From: Euwallacea fornicatus
Taxonomy: Eukaryota; Arthropoda; Insecta; Coleoptera; Curculionidae
DNA: 64,000 nt
Assembly (NCBI RefSeq): GCF_040115645.1
Contig: NC_089559.1
Span: 3,658,001-3,722,000 of the forward strand
Reading direction: 5' to 3'
The number at the start of each line of letters is the position of its first letter. Position 1 is the first letter of the stretch. This document shows positions 37,894 to 50,159 of the stretch, one piece after another. Under the pieces are notes generated by a model. The model saw only the letters and a list, made by a program, of their open reading frames with translations, had not been told where the DNA came from and made no database searches. Both the position numbers and the translations under genes were made by a program.

Positions 37894-40800
37894 TTAGACG
37901 ACGGCATTGCTAGAGTATTTAAGCTCCCGCCAGTGGTCTAAAGAGAGCTTTGGAATGATAGTCGAAGTGCAATCTAATAGTGGATTATTTGCGTTAATTT
38001 TCTCAAACGCCTTTTTCTGCATGCGCTTCACGTTATCGGTGTTATCACAGATAATCCGGGATAAGGAGACATTTTCGATCTCGGCTAACTGGAGCGTAGA
38101 GAACGGTTCCGGCTGGTTTTTGTTGTCGTAGAAATATCGATCACCTGAAAATAATTATTAACTCACTAAAGTGGCCCAGTAGATAGATAGCAATTCTGTA
38201 TAATTTTTTTTTTACAAAAAGTATCATTCATAAATCTGAAAAAGGTGTTGTCAGACTTACGAATTTTTACAGAGAGTAAAGAAAAAAAAACAAACTTATA
38301 AATTATGCCAAAAAATTGGCAAATTAAAGCTTAAACCAAAATTTTCAGTATCAAACTCACCTTGTCGTGTCCTTATCATCTGATCGGCTATAATGCAGGA
38401 GAAGGTAGGTCCAAACAGTGAGTCCCCTTTGGGCTTTTCAAGCAAACCCCCAATAATTAGATCGACATCTTGTGGACTGCCATAAACACGTTGCAAGGCC
38501 AAAATATCCTAAATTAGTAAAAAAGCCGAATATAGCTATACCACTGGATCATAAGGTAATTATTTAAAGCGCCGTCAAAACGCTACACTTGTCATAATCA
38601 CAAAAATTTTAGCTGTCAAGGCCATAATCGATGTCGCTGTTTCTTTCATTGAGAATATCATATTTTGCGGATATTTTGAATTGTAACAGAGTTTGAGAAA
38701 TTCATTTTCACGTTAATAAGCACGTACCTGGTCCCTTATAACATCATTAAAATCGTTAAACTCGTGGGCCTCATTTAAGCCACAATACGTTCTATAATTG
38801 GCATAGCTGGGCAGTCCGTGATCCCTGCCGCGCTGCAAATCGAAGCTGAGTACATCGAAACCGTATTTGCCGTTGGTGTAGAGCTGATTGATGAGCTGCA
38901 TAAAATGAAGAGTTTTTAACATTCAACTGATCACTAAACAATTATTGCTTTCTTTATTTGAGATTCATAAAGTGTTTTGATTCGACATTACAAATAGAAA
39001 GAAGGCAGATCTGTGAACTCACATCATCAGCAAAATACACGTCCAGTCGTTGACAGGATTGGGTGCTCAATCCTCTTGCCAAAGCATCCAAGACGCCGTC
39101 TTGACGCAGTAAGCCGGGATTGTGGAAGTAATTGCGCATGAAAATTGATTCGTTCGCGGTTCGACTTTCATCGTATAACTTCGGCATACCGTCTGATAAT
39201 GATTTGATGCTGCGCATTACGGCCGTGGCAAAGGCGTTTGATACAGAAGGATCTACATTTTTGTTGTATGATGAGGAGGAGAGAACACGTTCCGCAACAA
39301 ATTTGCCTAAAAATTCCCTTTTAAAAACAGATTTTTTAAGGTTTACACAAATACAGACCTAAGGCTGCAGGTAACCACTCGGTGTAAGTAATTTTCTGCA
39401 TTTCCGCAATCACAATCTTTCTCGATTCCTGGAAGAGCCTTTCATCTCCCCAATGTGGATTTAGAGTCCCCAATTCATTGGCGATTCTGTTATGCTCCCG
39501 GAACCATAGAGTATGAATCAAGGCCAGCTATAATTTTATTATTAATAATTGAAGTCTCAAATCTCAGTTACAATACTCAGTTGGTACCTGAGGCTGAAAG
39601 TTAACCCGAGCGTCTCCGCTTTCAAAGCAAGTAGAATTTTTAGAGAAGAGCTGACAGTCATGAGTGGGGTCTTGAGATAAGGGCAAGTATTCCCGGTGCT
39701 CATAAGAGGAGGTGCGAAGCTTTCCGGCGGCAAAAGAGCGCAACTGCTCCGACTTTCTTAATGTCGAACCGTAGATTTGCGATCCATCCAGGTAGTGAGT
39801 GGCTTGGTTCACCTAAACACACATTTGCCATTTAACATGGTCGCTATAATAAATACATTATAGGTAATATAGTTCAACATTTTTCAAATTTCGAACCTCA
39901 CGTATATGTTAAATTTGGCTTTGTTATTGTCCATTATATACACAAAAGAAAAGCAAAGATTTTTCCATTTTTCCAGGAAACATAAGTTCACATAACGTAT
40001 AAAATAGATACAAACGACATACTGGACGAAGAAAACTACCTACTTGGTCTGAAGCACCGAAACTGCAATCGGATCGAATTGCTGGGATGGACCGGACAAA
40101 ACTGAGACACGTAACACCCTCTTCTGCGTATTTCTTGTCGTCGGCGACATAAATTGGGGAGCAAAAGGGGTGCACATAGCGGGGAGTGAGACTAACCCCG
40201 TCCCTGCCGCAACATTCAATCGGGATGTCGGTATGAACTGCAAAATTACAAAAAGCACTGAAGCTAGATGAATGCTGCCAGATTTGTTAATGTTTGGCAG
40301 TGCTTTCATAAGTAGCTAAGTTTATCAATTACGATTATCATTTTATTGTCAATATCAATATAAATATCTTCTATGTGTCACTGTCAGCGTTACTGTTTTC
40401 AAGTGACAGAGGCAAGTAACAGCCCTATATACATACTTACTAGCAACAGCAGTAGCGGATCGACATAGATCATGCTCCAGGAACTGCGACCATTGCATTA
40501 AAGCTAGAGTAGACTTTCTCGAAGGCCTGTTACCGGTTTTTATCAGAGAACTGACTACTTGTCGAGGATTTGGTAACGGTTTTTTCGAAACCGCTCTGCG
40601 TGGCTCGTGGACTCCGTCAGAATAATCTGCATAAAGCAGACGGGAATATCTGTTTACAACAACCATTAGAGGATAATCTTTCACCGAATAACGTAAGGCT
40701 TACCCAGTAAACGATTCTCCTCTATGTCCCATGGCGACATTGTTGCAACTGCCATTAATAGTCCTGTAAGGCGAATTGTATTGTGCTTGGTCGCAGGAAG

Positions 40801-42782
40801 ATTCTATCAAGTTGCATGCGTCACTCAGAGGTGTGCGGTGAAAGGTGAATTTCGACATCAACATGGCGCAGTCTTGGTAAGTCAATGGGTGTGAACTAGC
40901 TTTGGATAACCTAAAGACACGGTTCCTTAAAGTCTTGGCAACTTGGCACCACTTGGTACCTCTTGTTTTAATGGAGCATTTATTTTCCAAAGGATTTTGA
41001 CGAATTCCGCTACTGACCTATGGCAATAGATATTCAACAGTTGATTTGATGCCCTAAGCGCGATCAAAGCATCTTTTCCTCTATCCAAAGCTTCTACTTC
41101 AGGACCGAAGGAAATCAACATACCATGGGAAGGAGTATCATCGGCCACCTAAAACCACCAAACATTAAAACTTTATCGGCGTGTGCACTTACTTTAATAA
41201 GAGACGAAAATGGAGGTCTTATGTCCAATAATATGAGAAAATATCACCTACGTTGACCATAACTGACCTTAATGTTGGACCACAGTAAATTGTTTTCCAG
41301 TCTCTTCATATATCCGACGACATTGACTGCAAAATTAACGGTTGAATTGAGGTCCTCTATCGTGATGTGATTCAAAATATCCATCATTTCAGAGTTCGGG
41401 GTTGTCATGGATATGGAATTGTCATGAACGCCATCTGGAGATCAATTTGGTAAGTTAACCATGCAACCTCTGGCGGAAAAATTGCAAAGCCAGAAAAGCA
41501 AACAATTCTGAAGTTACGCCATATGGAGGTATAATATGTTTACTTCCGTTGTTTATTTGAATGGAATGTTATTTTTCGAGAGAGATAATTTAATTAAAGT
41601 TTCTGATATGTGGGCACAACTTGCTACAGTTAATATGAAGTCTCTGCTTCGCAGCCATTTTACAGCGAAAATTGAATTGATTCTCCAGAAGAATTTGCTT
41701 TTCTCAAAACTGAAATGTAACAAAAGAGCAATTTTAATAAATCAAAAGCACATGGAGAGGGTTCCGGAGCGAGTTTGACTGATGTCAAACGTCACAGTTA
41801 CGACCAGCAAGAGTGGCAACCATTTTGCTTGATGTGAACCGTAACGGTCGCGATTAACGACACAGCTGTCATATTGACATATTCTTAAATAGCCTAGTAA
41901 ATGGCATATTCAGTACGCATTTTTTGGATACTCGAATTCGCATCAATAGATGGTGCCACATAATCTTGCCAACGTTTCAAAGCAAGCCTGCTTTCCAAAT
42001 TTAAATTCTTTGAAAGTCAATACAAGATTTTATTTGTACATCTCTATATTGAATGTTTTCATTATTAAAAAAAAAACTTTATTCGAATCAAAATAATATC
42101 GAGAGATAATAAATATTTATAACGTGTGCTGGGATTTACGGTACAAAAACCGGCACATAAACTGAAATAAACATGAAGGAGCGTTAATTTACATGTAAAA
42201 GTGAGTAATCACGCTACACAGGCGTGCTGAGCATAGAAGAGTCCAAAACATAACATGATGAAAATAAACTTTTAAGAATATTTTGGCACTGGATCCAGTT
42301 TGTAAACAGGGCCAAATGCTATTTTTAAAAATATTTAACTCTGGCCTGCTTCATAAATAGTGAAGGGGCACGTTTAAAGGCCGAAATGATTTAGTCTGAG
42401 AGAAAACGAGAATTGTGGAACATTTCCCGGATCAAACGTATGCACAACAAACAGCAATAAATTGTCTCTTATTAGCATAAATCAATACTGCTTCCAATAT
42501 CAAAACATGATGTAAGAGCCTGATAAAAATATGTGAAGTAATGTGAATTCGTTGGACAAAGTTCAAATATTATACGAATAAGAGTTTTTTTGGTGTCAGA
42601 CTCTTCTTATTGTGATAAAAATACATTTAGGAATATAAAAATTTGGGAGGGTTTATCTTACCATGAAAGGGCAGAAGTAAGCCATTGATTGAAGCATCCG
42701 AAAATATGCCCCCATGGATGGAAAGTACCCAAAGTAATATACCGAAAAGCGGCATGGTAAATTTCAAGCTCTGGAAGTCCAT
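37894..42782 (-). CDS. Secreted animal heme-peroxidase homolog, probably catalytically inactive
   Basis: Predicted 757 residues from twelve exons, all phases consistent: 42662-42782, 41268-41434, 41018-41148, 40704-40910, 40441-40649, 40044-40237, 39588-39812, 39359-39527, 39023-39306, 38728-38895, 38361-38508 and 37894-38144. A hydrophobic signal peptide (LFGILLWVLSIHGG) opens it. Peroxidase hallmarks follow: RTINGSCNN, YADYSDGVHEPR, QWSQFLEHDL, the calcium loop THYLDGS, HTLWFREHNRIA, LQRGRDHGLPSYANYR, DVDLIIGGLLE, GPTFSCIIADQM. Key changes against myeloperoxidase-type enzymes: the proximal-His motif RFGHSL is RSIKSL (His to Lys); the heme-linked Asp of LDHD is Glu; the heme-linked Glu of RVNEQP is Phe (RVNFQP). 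Distal His, the Arg of GDAR and calcium residues remain. So it is likely a folded secreted protein with little or no peroxidase activity. A 5' UTR intron acceptor lies just upstream. Its exact insect ortholog is not identified. Confidence 0.9.
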
Positions 42783-44602
42783 TGTGGCTCTCAATCTAAA
42801 CAAAATGAGGTGAAAGTCGGAATCACGTCAGGGCATCTCGATATCATGGCAATTTAGACATACAAAAATGCGCGCAAAATACGATAGAATGGCTTAAAGA
42901 TCTAAAAATGGCTTAACTGTACTAAATTAACTTACAAAACTTCACATTAAAATACAGAAAATGCCAAATTTCGGCTTTTTTGTCGCACTTACTGCGTATT
43001 TTTCGAATTCTCCAGTGCGCCATTAAATTCCAGAAAACCAATTAATCGATATTGTTTCCAAACAACGCAATCTCAGCTGCTACTTGTTACGAAATAACAA
43101 TGAGTGTTTACCGAGAATTTCTCTAATGATTGTAGTTGCTAATGTGTACTGCCCAGATCACGAGACGGGTGAATGCTTCCTACACCATTCCGAAACATCG
43201 ACTGCCGCCTTCAAACCGATGAATTGATAACACTATAAGCACCAGTTTTGTGTGCAAACTGAACAATTATTGTTGTTAGAAGTACCCTTCAGTATCAAAA
43301 TAATCAAAAAACAAAATTGTAGTTGCCTTTCAACGCAAAGCTACGCCTCTGGCCATTCAATAAACATGGGCGGAGAAGTGTTCGAAAATATCGACCTCGG
43401 ACGCCTCTGGATTCAAAAAAATCGTAGAAGCAATTTCCTAGATCCTTAAAAGTAAAATCGTACTCAATAACCAGTGTCAAAAAAATTGGTATTAAAGGTA
43501 ATAGTTGCATAAAAACCTAAAATCAGAAAATTGATTACAGAAATGCACTTATATGCGTGTACTTCAATATAGAATTTGACTTAAAAAGGAGTACTTTAGG
43601 GCTCTAATGGTACCTTATTGGTCTTCAAAAATCACTAACCAGCATTCAAGCACGAAGACTTACAGCTTAAACGTTCCCTTTACAGCTTACGACAAACACT
43701 GCTTTGCAGTTTCCCAATCAAACCCACAAAATTGTTGAAAAAGAAAACAGTTTTCCGGTACTGCTAAAGACCCGGCAGCAGTTGTCCGGTCAACCTAACC
43801 AATTAAACAGTTCCGGCTAAACGATGCAAGTACCCCACTCGAGTTTATCAATGAAAATCGTTGTAGTGTATGTAAAAAATGTTACTTAATAGAAGAAATT
43901 CGGCATCAAAGAGCTGCGATAGCGCGCCGCTTTTATTGCGATTACGGACTGAAGCTGCGACTTCCCGCGGGTGCGACTTAAGTAATAGTTTCGACGACTG
44001 AGTTGCGCGCTTGGTCTAGTTGAAGCAGCAGCTGCGTTATCATATCAGCTTGGTACATAATTATGTTTACGGGAGGAATAATTATGTCCTTAACGGCAAT
44101 AAAAATAAGATAAATAAAATATGATCTTAAGTTCAGATACGTAATTGCAATTGTGCATAAGTTGCTCTTAATGCAAAACTTCAGGACCAAAACTTGGGAT
44201 ATTTGCAACATTTCTTGGCCTTCAATGATATTCCGAAACCACATTTTAGTTATTTATTTGTTAATTGTTTAAATTTTTTACATAATTCTAATTATAGCTA
44301 TTCATTACCACGAGTCACAATAAACAAAACACTGTTTATCACAGTCAAGGTTTGTGTTGCGGGTGAATGTTATGTATTGTTTAATTAGGCTGATAAAGGA
44401 CAGGTTAAAAGGTCCGGGCCGTGCGTCAGCAAAGGGTCAAAGGACAGGAAAGGTCTTATCTGCTCCAAGTTGACCGGTGGTAAATACTGTTCTGATATCT
44501 TATTGAATTGATGGTAGCGTTTATAGAAACAGAGCTATTTATATTTTCGGTAATAAGAGCACAAATAAATGCTAAGAAAGAATGTGATTCTGGCGATTAA
44601 TA
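42783..44602. other. Upstream region of the peroxidase-like gene
   Basis: Contains the acceptor of a 5' UTR intron (minus strand TTTTGTTTAG, about 42797), so a noncoding first exon and promoter should lie to the right of it. No coding sequence recognised. GC-rich patches occur at about 43910-43980 and 44400-44480. Confidence 0.4.
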
Positions 44603-46308
44603 CTGGGTGTTTCATTTAAAATGACACAAGCGATTATCTCCAACACCAAATTTAAAAATCCCAAATGAAAGGAAAAATTAATTTTATTCATGTATTAATG
44701 GAACAAATAGTCAAAATCTTAATGCTCCACACCGAGATATGTTCCAATTCTCACGTAAACGATCTCGAAACATTTTCAAGAATTTCTTCACTGATTGCTT
44801 CACAAGTTGTTCTAATGAGAGTTTTCACATCGTCCGGAATTATTCAGATTTGAACATATACTTTTTTTTAAAAGATAAATCCAATGAAAAAAGTCTAATG
44901 GCGCTAAGTCAGGTGATCTAGGTGGCCCGTTCGCTGGAATGCTATATCCTATCCATTTTTTTAAAAGATTCTTTTAGTTTAAAACGTCTCATACCACATA
45001 AGCAAAATGGATGGGACATTGATCATGCTGATATCACAATGCCACTCATCGGTCAGTCAAGAATGTTGTCTTAGAACAAAATTGGTAGATTATTTAATAG
45101 AAAAATATTATATTTTTTCCTTTCAAATTGCATTCAATACAAAATGGCCCTATGATTTTGTTGCCCTCCGTACTGTACTAAACATTAATTGAACGATGTC
45201 TTTGATGTTTTATTTAGCTGAGCCAATGAGATTTTTGAAAAGAGCGGATAATAAAGTAGATTTGTAAGAAAAAAGCACATTGAAGAAAAAACCTTCATTT
45301 AAATGTAATTTTTCCCTTTCCCAAATACAAAATTGCACCGCTTTTCCATATCTTTGCCATGTAGTTCTTGGTGGAGGGAAATACAATACGGATGGAGAAT
45401 AACTTCCACCTTTCCACCTTCCGTAATTTTAAAATGCGATACACACTGGAAAACGAAATGCCCAAACCTTTTGACAACTGACAGCAAACTACATGGGAAT
45501 CAACAGCTACAGCCGCTGACATAGAAATTTGGTTGTTTTCATTAGTGGCACTTCTTGTAAGGATTTTTTATCCACATTGTGTTTTGCAGAAATTGTTTGA
45601 TTATTCGGTAAAAATTTTGACGACTAGGCTCTATTTCTTCAGAGAATATTCGCACATAAATCCGATAAGCTTTAGCACTGTTTTGACTACTTTTTTCATA
45701 AGTTAACACCATTTAAATTTTGTTTTCTTTAGAAAACGTTTCCATTTTTCACTTTTAAATTATCAACTTTAATTGAAAAACACATAATTAGCTTGGTCTT
45801 AAAGATTCCTTTGAAAATTATAAATAAATTCGATCTTCCCCAAAAAGGATTACGAGGACGTTCTAATCCAAACATAGCTTTGTTGTTCGACTGATAACAA
45901 TGACAATGAATAAAAAACGACTGAAACAATTTTTACTACGGTTCTGGGTTAATATTTAGTTTCAGTGAATTTTCATTTCCCATTAATGAAGTTTTTTTCG
46001 TAATTTAAATCACGTGTTATTTTAAACGTGCCACTTCAATTTTCGTTAATATCTGAAAAACGAAAAGTTAAAAAAACTTTTACAGCAAAAATACTCCTTT
46101 TTTTACACTCTTTGCAAATTTATTCAAAAATGGGCATTCTGTTTAAAAAAATAAATTTGACCTTGAAATATCCTTTAAATGACCTTGAGTAAAAATTTGT
46201 CAATGTGTTGGACGTCCTCTCTCGTGATGAATAATGTTTATTTGATTTTTTTTTTGAATTTGGTTTCGGGGATAATCGCTTGTGTCCCTTTAAATGAAAC
46301 ATCTTGAA
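44603..46308 (-). mobile_element. Mariner-like element, about 1.7 kb, decayed
   Basis: The left end CTGGGTGTTTCATTTAAAAT, continuing GACACAAGCGATTATCTCCA, matches the inverted right end (46257-46306: GATAATCGCTTGTGTC then TTTAAATGAAACATCTT). A TA precedes the left end. The right end abuts another element starting at 46313, which may have inserted into its edge. The minus strand carries a decayed transposase. Confidence 0.8.
44660..45720 (-). pseudogene. Decayed DDE transposase of the 44.6-46.3 kb element
   Basis: Reading right to left: an N-terminal helix-turn-helix region near 45.7-45.5 kb (NFYRIIKQF-like), a second helix-turn-helix near 45.45 kb (VVCCQLSKGLGISFSSVYRI), and the third catalytic block near 44.89-44.94 kb (GPPRSPDLAPLDFF). 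Frameshifts and stops separate them. The order matches DUF4817 plus DDE_3 transposases of insects. It is not functional. Confidence 0.75.
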
Positions 46309-46312
46309 TATA

Positions 46313-48029
46313 CAGGGTGTCCCTAAAAGGTCTGTACAAAATTCTACCATAGATTTCTGATGTCAAAACATGACGATTTAACCCAATTTACCTTAGTCCA
46401 AAAGTGGACGGTTTTCGAAATACAGGGCGTCAAAGTGAAAACAAAAAAAAAGTAAAAAAATTAATTTCTTGGTTGGTAATGCTGCTATCTACACAAAATG
46501 TCGTATCGGGCGATTTTTGGGGATAAGAAATCAGAATCCGTTTACATTTTCGATGCACAATGTAAAGGGAGTTGTCAGCGCTCGATGAACCCTCTTTAAA
46601 AGGGCACAACTTTTTCATCACCCGGTATAAAATTTATTTATGTCTAAACTTGTGTTTTCCTACATTTTTTAAGGAAAAAAAGTCTCTTGTTAAAAATCTC
46701 TACGAGGTTTCCTTCTTGAGATATTTGAAGCTTAAAGTTCGCTGCATGTCTTGAACAATAATTTTAATGTACTATGTACATATCTATTCTTACAGTTGGA
46801 TCGAAAAAAATCAAAACTTAAAAATAGGTTAGAAATTACTTGAAAACATAGATACCAAACATAAACACGAAAAAATTATACTTTTAGTAGATGTTCGAAA
46901 TGACCACCATTGACTTGCATACAAAGATTAATCCAACTCAAGAAATTAAAATGTACTTTATTCATCAATTCTTCGTCGTTCTTTAACATGTTTACTGCAT
47001 TTTGAATTCGTCCCCATAGTTCCTCTTCACTATTTATGGCCGTGAAGTATACCATGGACTTTAGAGTCCCCCATAAAAAACAATCCATCGGAGTTAAATC
47101 CGGTGAGCGCGGTGGCCATGGTACCGGAGCATCATTTTCTCTACCTATCCATCTTCGTGGGTACTGTTGATTTAAATAGTTGCGCACATTTATAGTAAAA
47201 TGTGGCGGAGCACCGTCGTGCATAAACCACATATCTTGCCGAAGTTGTAAAGGAAGATCTTCCAATAATTCTGGCATTGTATTTTGAATATGTTCCAAAT
47301 AACTTTCACCACTTAATCGATGCGGCAAAATGACAGGACCAATAATAAAATTGTTAATTATTCCTGCCCACACATTAATCTTAAATTCACGTTGATAATG
47401 TACCACTTTCGTAGCATGCGGATTCTCATCAGCATAAACATGTTCATTGTATAAATTAGTAATTCCACTTCTCGAAAAACAAGCTTCATCCGTAAATAAA
47501 ATATTAGTAACAATAAAATTAATTTTTAAGTTTTGATTTTTTTCGATCCAACTGTAAGAATAGATATGTAGTACATTAAAATTATTGTTCAAGACATGCA
47601 GCGAACTTTAAGCTTCAAATATCTCAAGAAGGAAGCCTCGTAGAGATTTTTAACAAGAGACCTTTTTTCCTTAAAAAATGTAGGAAAACACAAGTTTAGT
47701 CATAAATAAATTTTATACCGGGTGATGAAAAAGTTGTGTCCTTTTAAAGAGGGTTCATCGAGCGCTGACAACGCCCTCTACATTGTGCATCGAAAATGTA
47801 AACGGGTTCTGATTTCTTATCCCCAAAAACCGCCCGATACGACATTTTGTGTAGATAGCAGCATTACCAACCAATAAATTAATTTTTTTGCTTTTTTTTG
47901 TTTTCACTTTGACACCCTGTACTTCGAAAACCGTCCACTTTTGGACTAAGGTAAATTGGGTTAAATCGTCATGTTTTGACCTCAGAAATCTGTGGTAGAA
48001 TTTTGTACAGACTTTTTAGAGACACCCTG
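46313..48029 (-). mobile_element. Internally deleted mariner-like element with about 510-bp TIRs
   Basis: TA-flanked ends: CAGGGTGTCCCTAAAAGGTC on the left against CAGGGTGTCTCTAAAAAGTC (inverted right end). The inverted repeats run about 510 bp, to about 46830 and 47520, with only scattered differences. A second end-like motif (CAGGGCGTCAAAGTGAAAAC) lies 110 bp inside the left end and its mirror (TTTGACACCCTG) 110 bp inside the right end. The interior encodes only the catalytic half of a transposase, so the element is a large deletion derivative. Confidence 0.9.
46876..47592 (-). pseudogene. N-terminally deleted DDE transposase (DD43D spacing)
   Basis: An open 238-residue frame that starts inside the right inverted repeat and joins the transposase at the first catalytic block (LFTDEACFSRSG). 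It continues through WFMHDGAPPHF and WPPRSPDLTPMDCFLWG to the typical C-terminus GGHFEHLLKV. The DNA-binding N-terminal half is missing, and the first 30 or so residues are read from repeat DNA, so the protein is probably inactive. Between the second and third catalytic Asp there are 43 residues, two more than in the element at 58.4 kb; the extra residues are in RENDAPVPW. No internal stop, so loss of function came by deletion and not by point decay. Confidence 0.85.
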
Positions 48030-48133
48030 TAGAATTAAATATTAAAATTTACAATTAATCAACAATATCAATCGCCGTAATAAACCTGAAAACGCAATAG
48101 GAAAAAGCGGTTATTCCTTCGTGAATGTACATA

Positions 48134-49391
48134 CAGTGGTGGCCATATAAAAAAAAACGATTTTTAAAGTGGTAAAACTTTTTTAAAACAAAAATAATAA
48201 ACATATTTGTATGATCAAGTATTTTTAAAATAAAACATATCTATTTTTAATCAACATAAGTTTTTTTTATATTAATGCTATAGACCGAAGCAATAAATAA
48301 TCAAAATTCTTTTGGACAAATAAATAAGATCGTTTTTAAAGAAATTTTGTGTCGATAAGTTTATGCTGTCTGTATTGTGTAAAAGACCTTAATAGACCAT
48401 AAAATTGGTAAAAGAAAAGATTGTACTTCGGGTTTGCGAAAATTGATTTTGTCGTTAGTGGAAAAGTGTTGGAGTTGTCAAAAAACAACAGTCCTGTTTG
48501 AAAGTTATTTACTAATACTACATATTAAAAAAAATCCAAAATTAACGTATATTCAACTACAAAATGAGCTCTTCGGCCAATAACCATTCGCAGTTTCAAT
48601 AAGAACAATACGAAGGCGTTTAAATGAGGCAGGTTTGTTTGGAAGAGTTTTCAGAAGAAAATTCATGACATCAAAAAAGAATAAAACTGCACGGTTAAAA
48701 TTTGCAAAACTTCATATTTGATGGTCAAGTTTTCAATAGAAGCACGGGTCATGGTGAGACGATACAAAAATTAACAAATTCGTTTCCGATTATCGAATTT
48801 ATATGAGACGATCTCGTAACACAAAATTTAACCCAAAGTACACTACAATGACCATCAAGCATGATGGCGGCAATATTAACTTGTTGAGGCATATGTTTGG
48901 ACAAGGAGTTGGACCCATTACCAAAGTTAACGGTATCTTAAACATGCGCAAATATTGGGATATTCTTGACAATATTATACTGTTATATACAGAGAATGCC
49001 TTTCCTGTTATCTGACAGTTTCAGCACGACAATGATCCGAAATATACAGCAAAAATTGTAAAATGGTGGTTAGTAGAAAATCAAGTTGATGTTATTAAGT
49101 GGCCTGTTTGCAGTCCAGACTTGAAACCAATTGAGAATTTATGGTGGGATGTAAAATAGGCGCTAAAAGATAAAAATCTAACAAATCTTACTCAACTTTA
49201 CGAGGAAATTCACTGGTTTTGGTATGCCATACCTGAAAAACGGTGTCAAAAATTAATTGACTGCTGCTGCAACGGTGTTTGAAGTCATTCAGAATAAAAG
49301 ATACTCAATTGAATATTAGTTTCAGTTTATTACCATTAATATGAATACAGCGATCGGCACAATTTTTGTAACGCAGTTCAGTCCACTATTG
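48134..49391 (+). mobile_element. Tc1-like transposon (decayed)
   Basis: The left end CAGTGGTGGCCATATAAAAA follows TA; the right end is a degenerate GTCCACTATTG near 49391. The 1.26 kb size and internal transposase fit Tc1. The terminal repeats have diverged, so the right boundary is approximate. Confidence 0.7.
48440..49280 (+). pseudogene. Tc1 transposase pseudogene (DD34E)
   Basis: From about 48803 the frame reads ...DGGNINLLRHMFGQGVGPI..., the WG-x-G catalytic core region, then ...QFQHDNDPKYTAKIVKWW and KWPVCSPDLKPIENLWWDVK. There are 34 residues between the second Asp and the Glu, so DD34E. Stops interrupt it at 49013-49015 (TGA) and just after WWDVK (TAG), and the N-terminal part before 48800 is broken by further stops (traces such as the helix-turn-helix around 48560-48640). 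Dead copy. Confidence 0.85.
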
Positions 49392-49427
49392 TTGCAATGC
49401 TAATATACATATATATATACATATATA

Positions 49428-50151
49428 CAGGGTGTCCCACAAGTGTTTCATTATATTTCAGTGGGTAATAGTACATTGAAAAATAATATGACTCCCTATA
49501 GAAACCATATTCCAATAATGCTTCATTAAGAAGATACAGGGTGTTAAACTTTACTTAAAAAATCTAACTTTTATTGATATATTCAAAACCGTTTGAGATA
49601 TGTAAGTGAAATTTGGCATGTTTTGAGAGTTAATGTAGACGGATTTATTTATGTAAAAGGGCTATTTTTCGTTTCACCAGTGACGTGCGTACGGACACCT
49701 CTCAGCACATTTTTAAAGAAAAACATGGTGCGCCACTGCTTTTTATCAAAATAAAAATTATTTTTAGAAGTTTAATTTCATTTAGAAGAAAAATGCTCAC
49801 TCGACTCTTTTTCGTCCGACGTATTGTTTGCCAGTAAAAAATTGAATACCGTCTATATGCACGATATTCTCTAAATGATTTTAATAATATTAAGTTTGTT
49901 TTAAATATTATTTATTTGCTATAACATTATAGAAATTGTTCAAATTGGTGGCCATTTTGTTCAATACATAATTGAGCTCGCCTGTTCATTGATACTCTGA
50001 TACGTTGAAATATTCCAGTTGTGTTTTAAGTTTAACACCCTGTATCTTCTTAATGAAGCATTATTGGAATATGGTTTATATAGGGAGTCATATTATTTTT
50101 CAATGTACTATTACCCACTGGAATATAATGAAACACTTGTGGGACACCCTG
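49428..50151 (-). mobile_element. Deletion-derivative MITE with doubled ends
   Basis: TA-flanked 724-bp element. Ends CAGGGTGTCCCACAAGTGTT on both sides (right inverted), with near-perfect repeats of about 118 bp. Inner motif CAGGGTGTTAAACTT begins 109 bp inside the left end (49537), mirrored at 50042 on the right. On the minus strand about 50012-49915 reads GIFQRIRVSMNRRAQLCIEQ then NGHQFEQFL and a stop: the C-terminus of a DD41D-type transposase. So this MITE is the shell of a larger autonomous element. Confidence 0.9.
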
Positions 50152-50159
50152 TATATATA

